Below are positions 46,119-56,700 of a DNA stretch of 64,000 bases, in pieces. The DNA is from Guyanagaster necrorhizus. Lineage: Eukaryota; Basidiomycota; Agaricomycetes; Agaricales; Physalacriaceae. The translations under genes and the position numbers were made by a program. The notes under the pieces are model-generated. The model was not told where the DNA came from and ran no database searches. It worked only from the letters and a program-made list of their open reading frames with translations. Each line of letters starts with the position of its first letter. Within the stretch, counting starts at the first letter, position 1. The stretch covers positions 24,526-88,525 of the forward strand of contig NW_025064929.1 in assembly GCF_019112545.1 (NCBI RefSeq), written 5' to 3'.

Positions 46119-49100
46119 TGACATGCCCTCTCCTCGTTCAGGCATGTAAAATTGTGAAAATTGTGAATACATGGGCTGTATTCCAGGCCAGTAAGCATGT
46201 AACAGAAAATAGGACTAGAGCACACAGAAACCTCACTATCATAATGATAAACTGAAGTAACAATAAGCAGAGTGCATGGCCTAGTAACAGACTAATACCA
46301 GAGGGGTTAGGCTGCATGTGAGATCCCAGCACTTGGCCCTAAGTGTGCCAATACTATTACAAGAGGACATGCTAAAAATAAAAAGACTATGATCAAAATA
46401 TGATTGGCAATTCTGATCACATTGATCAAAGATGCACAGCCATTGATGCACTGATGGGACATGCCTTAGAACAGAGAACTGAGACCCAAAGAAAGGTATC
46501 TGAGTAAATGGGTACTGAACAGAGAGATAGCATGATGATAACAAGCTAACAAGTAGAGGAATATTACTTCAGGAATGAATAGCACAGATACTGCCCTGAG
46601 CCTTGTGCACATACATATGGTGCCTTAGCATGCATAATACAGCAAGGGACTCTGCATCATACCGAGAAGCAGCATCTTTAGTGAGTCAGATGGAATGACT
46701 GGTTGAACACAGGAAAGCAGAACATAGCTATTGTGGCTGGCTCCTGGCATGAGAAATAACTCCAGGGGTCTGGGACAGTTTACCGCTGTCAGAAATATCA
46801 CTGGGGAGATAAGAAAGCGAGTAGATCTGGTGAGGCCAGCTAGCTGATGTCAGCTAGTAAAGGAACAGCAAGCACAGTCATCACCTGGAAGAGAATAAGC
46901 ATGGCAACTGTGACATGCACACAAATAATACCAGCAGGATCCAGCATGGAGTCCTGCACTTTGAGGATACTATAGTAGAATTATATTAGTAAGTATCCTA
47001 GTAGAGTATTTAAATATGGCATTGTATGGCTAGAGGGGCAAGTTTCCAACCCCCACAGTTGCAGTGTATTGGGCACAGAAAGCCTTGCACTCTAGCTCTG
47101 GATTTGTGTTTGTAACTTCAGACAAGAGAATAAATCTATTATTGAATACTCTTGAGAGAGCTGTGAGAACTAAGTGAGGCATCAAAGCTTGTGAAGGACT
47201 TAAGCCTAGTTTGATAAGAAGTTTTTTTGGATTGCACTCTAACCTGAGAATAAGAGAGTGGTGTCTGAAGGGCATCATCTTGAGTTTTTGAGGTATTTGT
47301 GATGCATGGTGATGTGCTTGGTAACAGCTAAGTGACTAAGAGAAGTGAATGAGGAATGAACTCTCAAACACCAACACCTAACCACTCAATACACAATCAC
47401 CAAATACAGTTGAGGTCGGTTGTTTTGAGTACGATAGAAGCACTCTTGCAGTCTTAAGTAAAATCACAGAAACAGTCAATAAAGACAGTTATTTAACTTT
47501 ATCTTGCTTTCAAAGATGCAATACTCATGAGAGTAGTTTATAGCAATGTTTAAGTATAATTAGGACTTAGAATCAACACCAAATTGTGCTCCAAACCAAC
47601 TTAGAGTATTCTGAAACCCAATGAACTCTGAAACCCAAATACTAAGTCTATCAAGCACTTAGGCTTGACTAGCTGCACTCTTGGCTGGTTAGCGGTCCTC
47701 AAAACCAAAGAACTTGTACTCTGATGCCGAAACCCCTATAGTTTGGAACCCAAATTAATCTGAAACCCAAAATATAGTTATAATTCCAATCTAATCCTCT
47801 CTCTAAGTGACAAAGCAACTTAAATAAATCACTAAGTTGAAGCAGAACTCAAAATCTGTTGTCCCAGAGACTAGCTACAGTGGGCTAGAAGGCCTGAACA
47901 CAGGGGTGGGTTGCTTGCTTGCTATTCCCCCCCCATTCCCTTCTTTTATACATCAACAACAGGTACAGAATCTATAAATAAAGCACTCAAAATAATATTT
48001 CTCCTGTTTAAAGCGGAATCACACCATTATTCCGGAATGGTGGCACTCCTGGACTCCCCTAGGCTTGCCCAGACCTGCCTGGCCACTGCACAGCCTTATT
48101 TTAAGCCTACAGTGCCTGTGGGTACCTAACTCCTTTCTGTCTACTCAAAGTTTTAATCCTCTGAGTTATTCTTAGTAGCTTGATCGATCAGGCCTGATCA
48201 GGCCCGGTCAACCGGTCCTATCCACTCTATTCCTCTCAATTCTAAGTCTCTTAGGTCACCTGATACCTAGGAAATTCTGACTTAGACATTTGAGTCAAAA
48301 CTCATAGTGCTAGCCACAGATCATTGGGTCTCACTTCTTACTGCTCCTGGATGATGCTATCTCTACTCAATACTCCACAACTGGCTATGGTATTATACCT
48401 CTAGCTGTCTTAGAATATACTTGTCTTAGTGGCATGTAGAATTGGCCCCATTTGAGGTACCATTTCTAAGTCCAACTTGGACTTAGTATTTTCCAAGGTG
48501 TGGTGCTGAACTTTTCCAAGTTCAAACCTGACTTAGGATTTTTATCCTTAGGCCATGTTATTTTACAAAGTCCCTTTTAGACTTAGTATTGGTGACTAGC
48601 ATGACTATCAGCTCAGAGCCTCAGCCATAGTCCTCTACTGGCTAATGATTCTCAGTTACTAGCATATTCTAGTGTGTTATGCAGAATTTGCAAATTATAG
48701 GGCTGGACATGTAGCCTGCATATCAGTGGTGCTACAGGTGGCAGAGGTTCAAACCCTTTGGTCTGTCAGACAGGGTTTTATTGTGTTTGTGTCTCTGGAT
48801 TGCATAGGTTTGAATCCTGTGGGTCTACAATCAGTTTGGAAACTTGTGAACAGAGATCTGTGCTTTTGGTCACTTGTAGATGTGTTTGTGATTGGTTTTT
48901 AGCTTAGAGCACAAAGCTTTGAGTTGTGTATTGTGTGTGTTAGGGAATTGAGTTGATCTGAGCTGTGCTTGGAACCATTTGAGAGTTTTGAAGGAGTGTT
49001 TTGACATATTGTATTGAGTTACAGTACCCTTTGCCTTGAGGCCCAGCAACACCAGTTGCCATCTCTTGTTTTGATAAAATGAAAAGCTTTGAGACTTAGA

Positions 49101-49308
49101 AAGACCTTGGACTGTCATAAGCACGCTATTGCCATTCATGCACTGTGATCTCATTAAAGAAGACAATTATATTTGTTGATTGCTACTTTTATTGCATTAT
49201 AATCCCCTCACAAACTAAGAGATTTGTGTGTGTGTTGGTGTGAGTGTGGTCAGTGGAAAATGCTCTGCTGTCCCTGCAATCACATTGCATGTGCTTGGAA
49301 CCTCTTCA
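46119..49308 (+). repeat. B4: TG...CA repeat in E2 protease, split by C2
   Basis: It runs TGACATGCCC to CCTCTTCA, 1770 bases after removal of C2 and one copy of its duplication. The target duplication is ACAG (46115-46118) and ATGG (49309-49312), consistent with an original ACGG. Removing B4 restores the protease reading ATVAPIPVYNADG. Confidence 0.88.
47312..48726 (-). repeat. C2: 1.41-kb repeat inside B4, younger copy
   Basis: It is 1415 bases, the reverse complement of C1 (28986-30397). The target duplication TGGTG (47307-47311 and 48727-48731) is perfect, and the uninterrupted site reads GCATGGTGCTACAG in B2 near 38227. It retains many CpGs that are TpG or CpA in C1. The promoter-like TATAAAAG of C1 corresponds to CTTTTATA at 47943-47950. 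Confidence 0.88.
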
Positions 49309-49312
49309 ATGG

Positions 49313-49540
49313 TGGCACCAATCCCAGTCTATAATGCAGATGGGACCAAGAACCAAGCTGGTTCAATCACCAAGTTTGTTGAACTCAGGCTTATAATCAC
49401 AGATCATTCTGAGCAGATTGACTTGGTCATAACCAACCTCAGAACCAAGGAAGTCTTCCTTGGCCATGATTGGCTGATATATCATAACCCATTAATCAAC
49501 TGGAAAACCAGAAGAATTACATTTGCAAGGTGCTGATGCT
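49313..49540 (+). pseudogene. E2 protease, second part
   Basis: The open reading PIPVYNADGTKNQAGSITK, then FVELRLIITDHSEQIDLVIT and NLRTKEVFLGHDWLIYHNP, continues the domain broken by B4. It is undamaged over 70 codons. Confidence 0.85.
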
Positions 49541-49699
49541 GAAAAATCCCATTTGAATTATCTGATGAGGATCCAGAGGATCAATGGGATGAGAAAATAG
49601 AGGATGGGAAAACTATCCTCATCATAGACCTCCAATGGAAAATACATATTTGGGCAGTCCACCACATCAATAACTTGGCAGCTCAAGCAAACAAATAGA

Positions 49700-50580
49700 G
49701 GGAAGAAAGGACTTTTGAAGAAATGGTACCTAAGTGGACATGGGACTTCAGAGACCTCTTTGAGAAAGAGAGCTTTAATGAACTACCAAAACCCAAGCCA
49801 TGGGATCATGCCATTGAATTGATTCTAAATGCCAATGCCAATCTGGATTGCAAGACCTATCCTCTTAGCAACAACAAGCAGCAGAAACTTGACAGATTTC
49901 TTGATGAGAATCTGTCTAGCAGATGAATTCAGCTGTCAAAATCCCCAATGGCCTCTCTATTCTTCTTTGTCAAAAAGAAAGATGGCAAACTGCAACTGGT
50001 CCAGAACTATCAGAAGTTTAATGAAATGATGATCAAGAATTGGTACCCCCTTCCATTAATCTCAGAGTTAATGGACAAACTCTGAGGTGCTAAATACTAC
50101 ACCAAACTTGATGTCCAATGGGGTTATAATAATGTTTGAATCAAAGAAGAGGATGAATGGAAGGCTGCATTTAGGACAAATCAGAGACTGTTCAAGCTGA
50201 CAGTCATGTTTTTTGGACTGACCAACTCCCTGGCAACTTTCCAATGGATGATGAACAACATTTTCAAAGACCTCATCACCATCAGGAAGGTCACCATTTA
50301 CCTTGACGATATTCTGATCATGTCAAGAATGAAGGAGGAACATAGAAAGCTAGTATGACAAGTGCTAACTCTTATGAGGAAACACAAGCTATTCCTCAAA
50401 GCAGAGAAATGTGAATTTGAGGTACTTGAAACAGAATATCTTGGAGTCATTATTAGCAAAGAAAGCATCTGGATGGACCCCATCAAGGTAGCAGGGGTAA
50501 TGGAGTGGCCAGAACTGATCAAAAAGAAGGAATTGCAGTCATTTCTCAGATTCACAAACTTCTACCAATATTTTATCTGA
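49700..50580 (+). pseudogene. E2 reverse transcriptase
   Basis: The frame begins with FEKESFNELPKPKPWDHAIE, then [20 protein letters not shown], where the Arg codons have become Gln. Then come YTKLDVQWGYNN, FFGLTNSLATFQWMMN and the catalytic YLDD at 50299-50310, which still contains its CpG (GACGAT). Stops at 49924, 50084 and 50137 (TGA) disrupt it. Of the RTs here it is closest to functional. Confidence 0.9.
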
Positions 50581-50639
50581 GATTATAGCAAGGTTGTCTG
50601 ATTAATAACACAGCTAACTGGCAATGCCCCTTGGACATG

Positions 50640-51110
50640 GGGCCTCTCTCAACAAACAGCCTTCAATGATCTGAAGTGGCAACTGGCAGAAGATGTTGTG
50701 CTCGCCATCTCCACACAAGAAGGCAAATTTCAAGTTGAGGCTGACTCCAGCAAAAGAGCCATTGGAGCAGTACTCTCTCATGAATAGGACAGGAAATGGC
50801 ACTCAGTTGCATTCCTCTCTAAGGTGCTCACTGTCACCAAGCAAAACTATAAAATCTATGATAAGGAGTTGCTTGCCATTATGCTTGCCCTGGAGGACTG
50901 GTGGTATTACCTGATCAGGGCCACAAAAGTCTTTGAGATTTGGACAGATCATCAAAACCTTCACTACTTTTGACAGCCCCAGAAGCTCAATCATTGTTAG
51001 GCCAGATGGGTTACCAAACTCAGCCAATATCAGTACACACTTTATTACAAAGCAGAAACAGCTAACAAGAAGACCAATCTTCTTAGCCAAAGGGCAGATC
51101 ATGATCAGGG
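50640..51110 (+). pseudogene. E2 RNase H domain
   Basis: The frame reads FQVEADSSKRAIGAVLSHE, then a TAG, then AFLSKVLTVTKQNYKIYDKE and IMLALEDWWYYL. It ends LLSQRADHDQGGTNNEG, the segment that B2 interrupts in E1. Confidence 0.8.
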
Positions 51111-51289
51111 AGGAACCAACAATGAAGGAGTAACCTTATTGTGGCCTGAACATTTCAGAGCTATGATAATGCTAATGGAAGAAGAAATTTATGAGTGCAT
51201 CAAGAGTGTGACTCAAGATAATCACAAATGAGACTAGCGAGTGGCCCCATCCCTCAATCATAAGCAGAGAATGATAAAAGAAGGGGGAT

Positions 51290-51584
51290 TAATTTGCTAT
51301 AATAGATGAATCTATATTCTCTGAGACCAAGGACTATGCAGCAAAATCATCACCACCTGCCATAACCATATGACTGCCAGTCATCCCAGCATTACCAAAA
51401 CCAAGGAGTTGGTACTAAGGGAATACTGGTGGCCCAAGATGGGCAATGACATCACCATATATATTAAGGCATGCGAAGTCTGTCAGCAGGGCAAATCAAC
51501 AACACAGACATGAGCTGCACCACTTCACCTGAATGAGGTTCTATTGACACCATGGACTCACATTTCTGTTGACATAATCACTAG
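51290..51584 (+). pseudogene. E2 integrase, first part
   Basis: The H2C2 zinc-binding domain reads CHNHMTASHPSITKTKELVL, then YWWPKMGND and ACEVCQQGKS, so both Cys are kept. It continues to THISVDIIT, where the first catalytic Asp lies. The B5 repeat starts at 51585. Confidence 0.85.
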
Positions 51585-53353
51585 TGAAGAGGATCTAAGC
51601 ACACACAAGATGAAAATGGATACAGCAGAGCATTATCCACTGTCCACACTCACACCAATATACACACACAAAAATCTCAGTTTGTAGAGGGATTATAATG
51701 CAATAAAAGTAGCAATCAACAAATATAATTGTCTTCTTCAATGAGATCACAGCATGTGAACAGTAATAGCATGCTTACAACAGTCTGAGGCCTTTCTAAG
51801 TCTCAAAGCTTTTTGTTTTATCAAAACAAGAGGTGGCAACAGGTGTTGCTGGGCCTCAAGGCAAAGAGTACTGCAGTTCAATACAATACATCAAAACACT
51901 CCTTCAAAACTCTCAAATGGTTCCAAGCACAGCTCAAATCAACTCAATTCCCTAACACACACAATACACAACTCAAAGCTTTGCACTCTAAGTAAAAACC
52001 AATCACAAACACATCCACAAGTGACCAAAAGCACAGATCTCTGTTCACAAGTTTCCAAACTGATTGTAGACCCACAGGATTCAAACCTATGTGATCCAGA
52101 GATACAAACACAATAAAACCCCATCCAACAGACCAAAGGGTTTGAACCTCTGCCACCTGTAGTGCTGCATGTCACAAATACCTCAAAAACTCAAAATGAT
52201 GCCCTTCAGACACTGCTCTCTTATTCTCAGATTAAAGCACAATCCAAAACCTCTTATCAAACTGGGCTCAAGTCCTTTGTGAGCTTTGATGCCTCGCTTA
52301 GTTCTCACAGCACTCTTAATGATATCAATAATCAGTTTATTCTCTTGTCTGGAGTTACTAACACAAACCCAGAGCTAGAGTGCAAGGCTTTCTGTGTCCA
52401 ATACACTACAACTGTGGGGGGTTGGAAAACTCCTCTTCTACTTATACAATACTGTATTTAAATACTCTACTGTGATACTTACTAATACAATCCTACTATG
52501 GTATCTTCAAAGTGTGGGACTCTATGCCAGATTCTTGCACATATTATTTGCATGCATATCGCAGTCACCATGCTTATTCTCTTCTGGGTGAAGACTGTGC
52601 CTGCTGTTCCTTTGCTAGCTGACATCGGCTAGCTGGCCTCACCAGGTCTGCTCACTTTCTTATTTCCCCAGTGACATCTCTGACAGCAGTAAACTGTTCC
52701 AGACCCCCAGAGTTATCTCTCATGCCAGAAGCCAGCCACAATGGCTATGTTCTGCTTCTCTGTGTCCAATCAGTCATTCCATCTGACTCACCAAAGGTGC
52801 TATTTCTTGGTATAATGTGGAGTCCCTCACTGTGTTATGCATACTAAAGCACTGTAAGTATGCACACAAGGCTTGGGGCAGTATGCATGCTATTCATTCC
52901 TGAGGTAATATTCCTCTACTTATTACTTTGTTATTATCATTCTATTTCTCCATTCAATACCTATTTACTCAGATACCTTTCTTTGGTTCTCAGTTCTCTG
53001 TTCTAAAGCATGTCCCATCAGTGCATCAATGGCTGCATATCTTTGATTGATGTGATCAGAATTGCTGATCATATTTCAATTGTAGTCTTTTTATTTTTAG
53101 CATGTTCTTTCATAATAGTATTGGCACATTTAGGGCCAAGTGCTGGGACCTCACATGCAGCCTAACCCCTCTGGTATTAGTCTGTTACTAGGCCATGCAC
53201 TCTGCTTATTGTTACTTCAGTTTATCATTATGATAGCTAGGTTTTTGTGCACTCTAGTCCTATTTTCTGTTACATGCTTACTAGACTGGAATGCAGTCCA
53301 TGTATTTGCAATTTTTGCAATTTTACATGCCTGAACATGGAGAGGGCATGTCA
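51585..53353 (-). repeat. B5: TG...CA repeat in E2 integrase
   Basis: It is 1769 bases, inverted, running TGAAGAGG to GGCATGTCA. The target duplication is CTAG (51581-51584) and CTGG (53354-53357), differing by one A/G transition. Removing it joins VDIIT to SGL as in E1's NIITGLPES. Confidence 0.88.
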
Positions 53354-54110
53354 CTGGACTCTCAGACTGCAACAGCTATGATGCTATCATCATCATAGTC
53401 AATCAGTTCTCAAAGGCCATCATTCTGATCACCTGCTCAATGGAATTAACTTCTGAGAAATAGGCAAAGATTCTGCATGATGAGGTCTATATCAAATATG
53501 GTATGCCTCAAGTGGTCATTTCTGATCAGAGCCTCCAATTCATTTCTAAATTCCTGGATGATCTCTATTGACTGCTAAACATTAGAAGGAATGCATCAAC
53601 TGCATATCACTCCCAGACTGATGGACAAGCAGAACAGGTGAATCAAGAGATGGAAAAGTATCTGCATCTCTTCATAAACTACCGACAGGATGACTGGGTA
53701 GAATGGTTGGCTCTTGCTGCCTTCCAACATAACAACTGAGTTCACTCAGCAACAGAAAAAACTCTATTCTTCATCAACCATGGCAGACACCCAAATGTTG
53801 CCCAAACCAAATGATATCACACTACAACCCCCTCCTCCATCAACTTTGCCACTACCATGGCAAAGATCCATTCAGAAACCAAAACTGCCCTTGAACAAGC
53901 TGCAGCAGCAATGACATGGCAATATGACAAGCATCGCTGCCCTGCACACATATACTCTACCAATGACAAGGTCTGGCTCAATACGACCAACCTTTATCTT
54001 CCATGTCCAAAATGCAAGCTCACTGAGAAACACACTGGCTCCTTCTCAATCATTTCAAAAGTTGGTGTAAGCACTTATAAACTGTGACTTCTGCCAACTT
54101 GAAAAATATA
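53354..54110 (+). pseudogene. E2 integrase, second part
   Basis: The core continues NSYDAIIIIVNQFSKAIILI, then KYGMPQVVISDQSLQFISKF with the second Asp, and STAYHSQTDGQAEQVNQEME with the catalytic Glu. The C-terminal domain at 53857-54087 reads NDKVWLNTTNLYLPCPKCKL, then EKHTGSFSIISKVGVSTYKL. The three catalytic acids (D, D, E) are all present. Confidence 0.85.
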
Positions 54111-54132
54111 TGATATCTTTAATGAGACATTA

Positions 54133-54402
54133 TTGACCCCATACATTGCACCAGCATTTCCCAATCAACAATGTCCACCATCTCCACCCTCTGACCTAAT
54201 CAACAACAGGGAGCACTATAAAGTTGACCAAGTCCTACATCACAAACTATGCAAAATCAGGGCCAAAGAAGGCAGGATGATAACAACAGTTGACTATCTA
54301 GTCAGCTGGAAGGGATATAGACCTGAATCCAACCAATGGGTGAATGAGAAGCAGATGAATACTGACAACACCATCCACACATATGAATTATCCCTAAATT
54401 AA
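54133..54402 (+). pseudogene. E2 chromodomain, intact reading
   Basis: The 89-codon open piece contains HYKVDQVLHHKLCKIRAKEG, then TTVDYLVSWKGYRPESNQWV and ends YELSLN with TAA. This is a chromodomain of the kind fused to the integrase end in chromoviruses, where it recognises heterochromatin marks. Of the chromodomains here it is the only one without a stop that I could see. Confidence 0.88.
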
Positions 54403-54422
54403 GCCATCAGGATGATGGTCTT

Positions 54423-54435
54423 AAGAAGGGGGTAA
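54423..54435 (+). other. E2 polypurine tract
   Basis: AAGAAGGGGGTAA lies directly before the TGTTATGG start of the 3' LTR and about 20 bases after the pol stop codon. Confidence 0.85.
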
Positions 54436-54896
54436 TGTTATGGTTTTTCTATTCTTTTCCTTGACTTAACCCCTATTTATGCTTAGTCAGGGCACTAACA
54501 CAAGTGCTTGAAACTGTGAGATGAGGCTTAGTCATCACAACTAGCCAAGTTGATCATTGTCTTTTGATGCAACAGCATTGCTTGATGACACACAATCATT
54601 CTTTTATGTATGGTAATGATGCCCTAGAACAATGGGCACAAAGGATCCAGAAACACATAATTGGCCATAGTATTATTAGCAGACCTTGTACAGTATTTAA
54701 GACCACTCACTCTTGCTAGTAATCCCCAGCTTTGAGCTAAAGTTTATTATTACACCGTCTATTCTTAAGCCAATCCTAAAAGGCCTTGATGCACCCTGAT
54801 TACTATCACAACAAGTGAACTCTTATGTTCCACTTGAAGTGTGAAGTGATGTTAGTTTATCAGGTGGTTATAGTCATGCACAACTTGGGTCTAACA
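54436..54896 (+). repeat. E2 3' LTR
   Basis: It runs TGTTATGGTT to GGGTCTAACA, 461 bases, the same length as the 5' LTR. It is followed by CTGAC and then E1 integrase sequence. Confidence 0.92.
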
Positions 54897-54901
54897 CTGA
54901 C

Positions 54902-55483
54902 ACAATGATGGAGATCCACAAAGAAACCTGGCTTATTCTGGAATGTGCTACCAAGACCATGAAAAAACATTATGATGCTCACCACTGCCCTACACACTCC
55001 TACTCTGTTAACAACAAAGTGTGATTAGACATCACAAATCTTCACCTTCCATGCTCCAAGCAAAAATTATCTGATAAATGCACTGGACCATTCTCTATAG
55101 TCTCAAAAATAGGTGCATCTGCCTACAAGCTCTGCCTTCTAGAACACTGAAAAATTCATGATGTTTTCAATGAAACCCTCCTAATGCCATACATCACACT
55201 GGCCTTCCTCAATCAGCAGCAACCCCCTCTGCCACTGCCAGACCTAACTGATAATGAAGAACATTATGAAGTTGAACAGGTTCTAAATCACAAATTATGC
55301 AAAATTTGAGCAAAAGACAGAGAGATAATCACAACAGTAGATTATTTAGTCAGCTGGAAAGGTTACAGACTGAAATCAAATCAATGGATGAATGAAAAAT
55401 GAATGAATGCTGCAGATGCCATATAAGATTATGAATTATCCCTAAATTAAGCCATTGAGATGATGGTCTTAAGGAGAGGGTAA
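54902..55483 (+). pseudogene. E1 integrase C-terminus, chromodomain and polypurine tract
   Basis: This is E1 downstream of E2. The integrase C-terminal domain reads MMEIHKETWLILECATKTMK, then LPCSKQKLSDKCTGPFSIVS. The chromodomain reads EHYEVEQVLNHKLCKI, a stop, then TTVDYLVSWKGYRLKSNQWM (about 55255-55440). A purine tract at 55468-55483 (CTTAAGGAGAGGGTAA) leads into the LTR. Confidence 0.82.
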
Positions 55484-55951
55484 TATTATGATTTTCCTTA
55501 TTTTATCTTCTTTTCAATGAGTTAACCTCTATTTATGCTGAGTCAGGGTGCCTAGATCAGTGTTTAAGACTATGGGATAGGCTTAGTCATTATAACAAGC
55601 CCATTTGGTCATTGTCTTTCAATGTGATAACATTGCCCAATGATGTGCAACAGACCTTTTGTGTACAGTAGTGACATCCAAAGACAATGAGCACAACAGA
55701 CTTGACAATGTACAATAGGCAGTTGTATAATTAGCTGTAAGATGTACTATATATAAGATAGCTCACTCTCACTGGTAATCTCCAGCTTCAAGCTAAAGTT
55801 TATTCATACCATCATCCTGTTGAGCCAATTCTAAGGCCTTGCTGCACAAATGACTAATATTCACATTAAGTGAACTCTGCTGATCCACTTGAAGTGTGAA
55901 GTGATAGCAGTTTATCATATGTTTATAGTCACATACTACTTGGGTCTAACA
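55484..55951 (+). repeat. E1 3' LTR
   Basis: It runs TATTATGATT (TG decayed to TA) to GGGTCTAACA, 468 bases. It is followed by CAGTC and the Gag of M4. Confidence 0.9.
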
Positions 55952-55956
55952 CAGTC

Positions 55957-56700
55957 TTTCCTTGTTTATCTTCATGATCCTAGCTTTCCACATGTTGTAT
56001 CTCTTTGGAACGTTGGTGCCAATATTAGAGATCATACTAATATAAGATAGGGGCACCCCTATCTTGAGATATTTAACCATCTGCCCCTTGTCATCAATGC
56101 TCTCCTGTATTCTAGCCAAGATCCCAAGGTGTTCTAGTTTATTGAAATACTCACTAGCAATTGTATCCCCCATATATAATTTCTTCATCTTATTCTTGTG
56201 CACCTCCTGGATGGCTGAGTTGATGACTGGGTTGATGAATTTGTCTTGCACTATCTGTTTAAAGATAATCTAGAATGGATATTGATAGTGTTGTCAGATG
56301 ATAGAGCATAGAGTGGAGGCAATTAGGATCCACCAGTGTTTGGCTATGCTTTCAAAATAAGAGATGGCAAAAGTAACCTTGTTCATGTCTGATCTGAGAT
56401 AGACAGTATATACCTTGAAATATTGTTCACAGTCAATCAGAAAGCAGTTGATATTGTCCAAAGCATCCTTGAATGGTTGGAGAGTGTAGAGGAGATCAGG
56501 TTTGCACTGTAACATAGCAGCATTCAGAGGTAATGCCCTCATAGGATTGGAGTATTTATCAAAGGGTGGTCACTTTCATTCAGTCAGAGGCTCAGAGAAG
56601 AAATAAAGGGAGTAGTTGTCAGCCACTGGGCTTCCTTCAGAGAGTGCTTCCTTTCATATGATGCACCCATCCTAGATTGTAAATCTAAGTCATATGGCTT
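55957..56700 (-). pseudogene. M4 Gag capsid domain
   Basis: Open pieces 55946-56251 and 56294-56542 read MQDKFINPVINSAIQEVHKN, then YFNKLEHLGILARI, and NAAMLQCKPDLLYTLQPFKD, then INCFLIDCEQYFKVYTVYLR. This is the part of M4 on the right side of E1. It has a small in-frame insertion relative to E1 (PVINSA against PA). Confidence 0.8.

Larger units (their letters stand above)
39989..54896 (+). mobile_element. E2: plus-strand chromovirus inserted in E1 integrase
   Basis: Both LTRs are 461 bases (39989-40449 and 54436-54896). The target duplication is TTGAC (39984-39988) and CTGAC (54897-54901), one C/T transition. B3, B4 and B5 interrupt it, and C2 lies in B4. It keeps more scattered CpGs and more catalytic residues than the outer elements, as expected for one of the youngest chromoviruses of the nest. 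Confidence 0.92.
30875..55951 (+). mobile_element. E1: plus-strand chromovirus inserted in M4 Gag
   Basis: Both LTRs are 468 bases (30875-31342 and 55484-55951). The target duplication is CAGCC (30870-30874) and CAGTC (55952-55956), one C/T transition. The body is 31343-39988 plus 54897-55483; the rest is E2 (39989-54896). B2 (37015-38990) interrupts the RNase H-integrase junction. Nearly every domain is visible but many stops are present, mostly TGA where Arg is expected. Confidence 0.9.
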
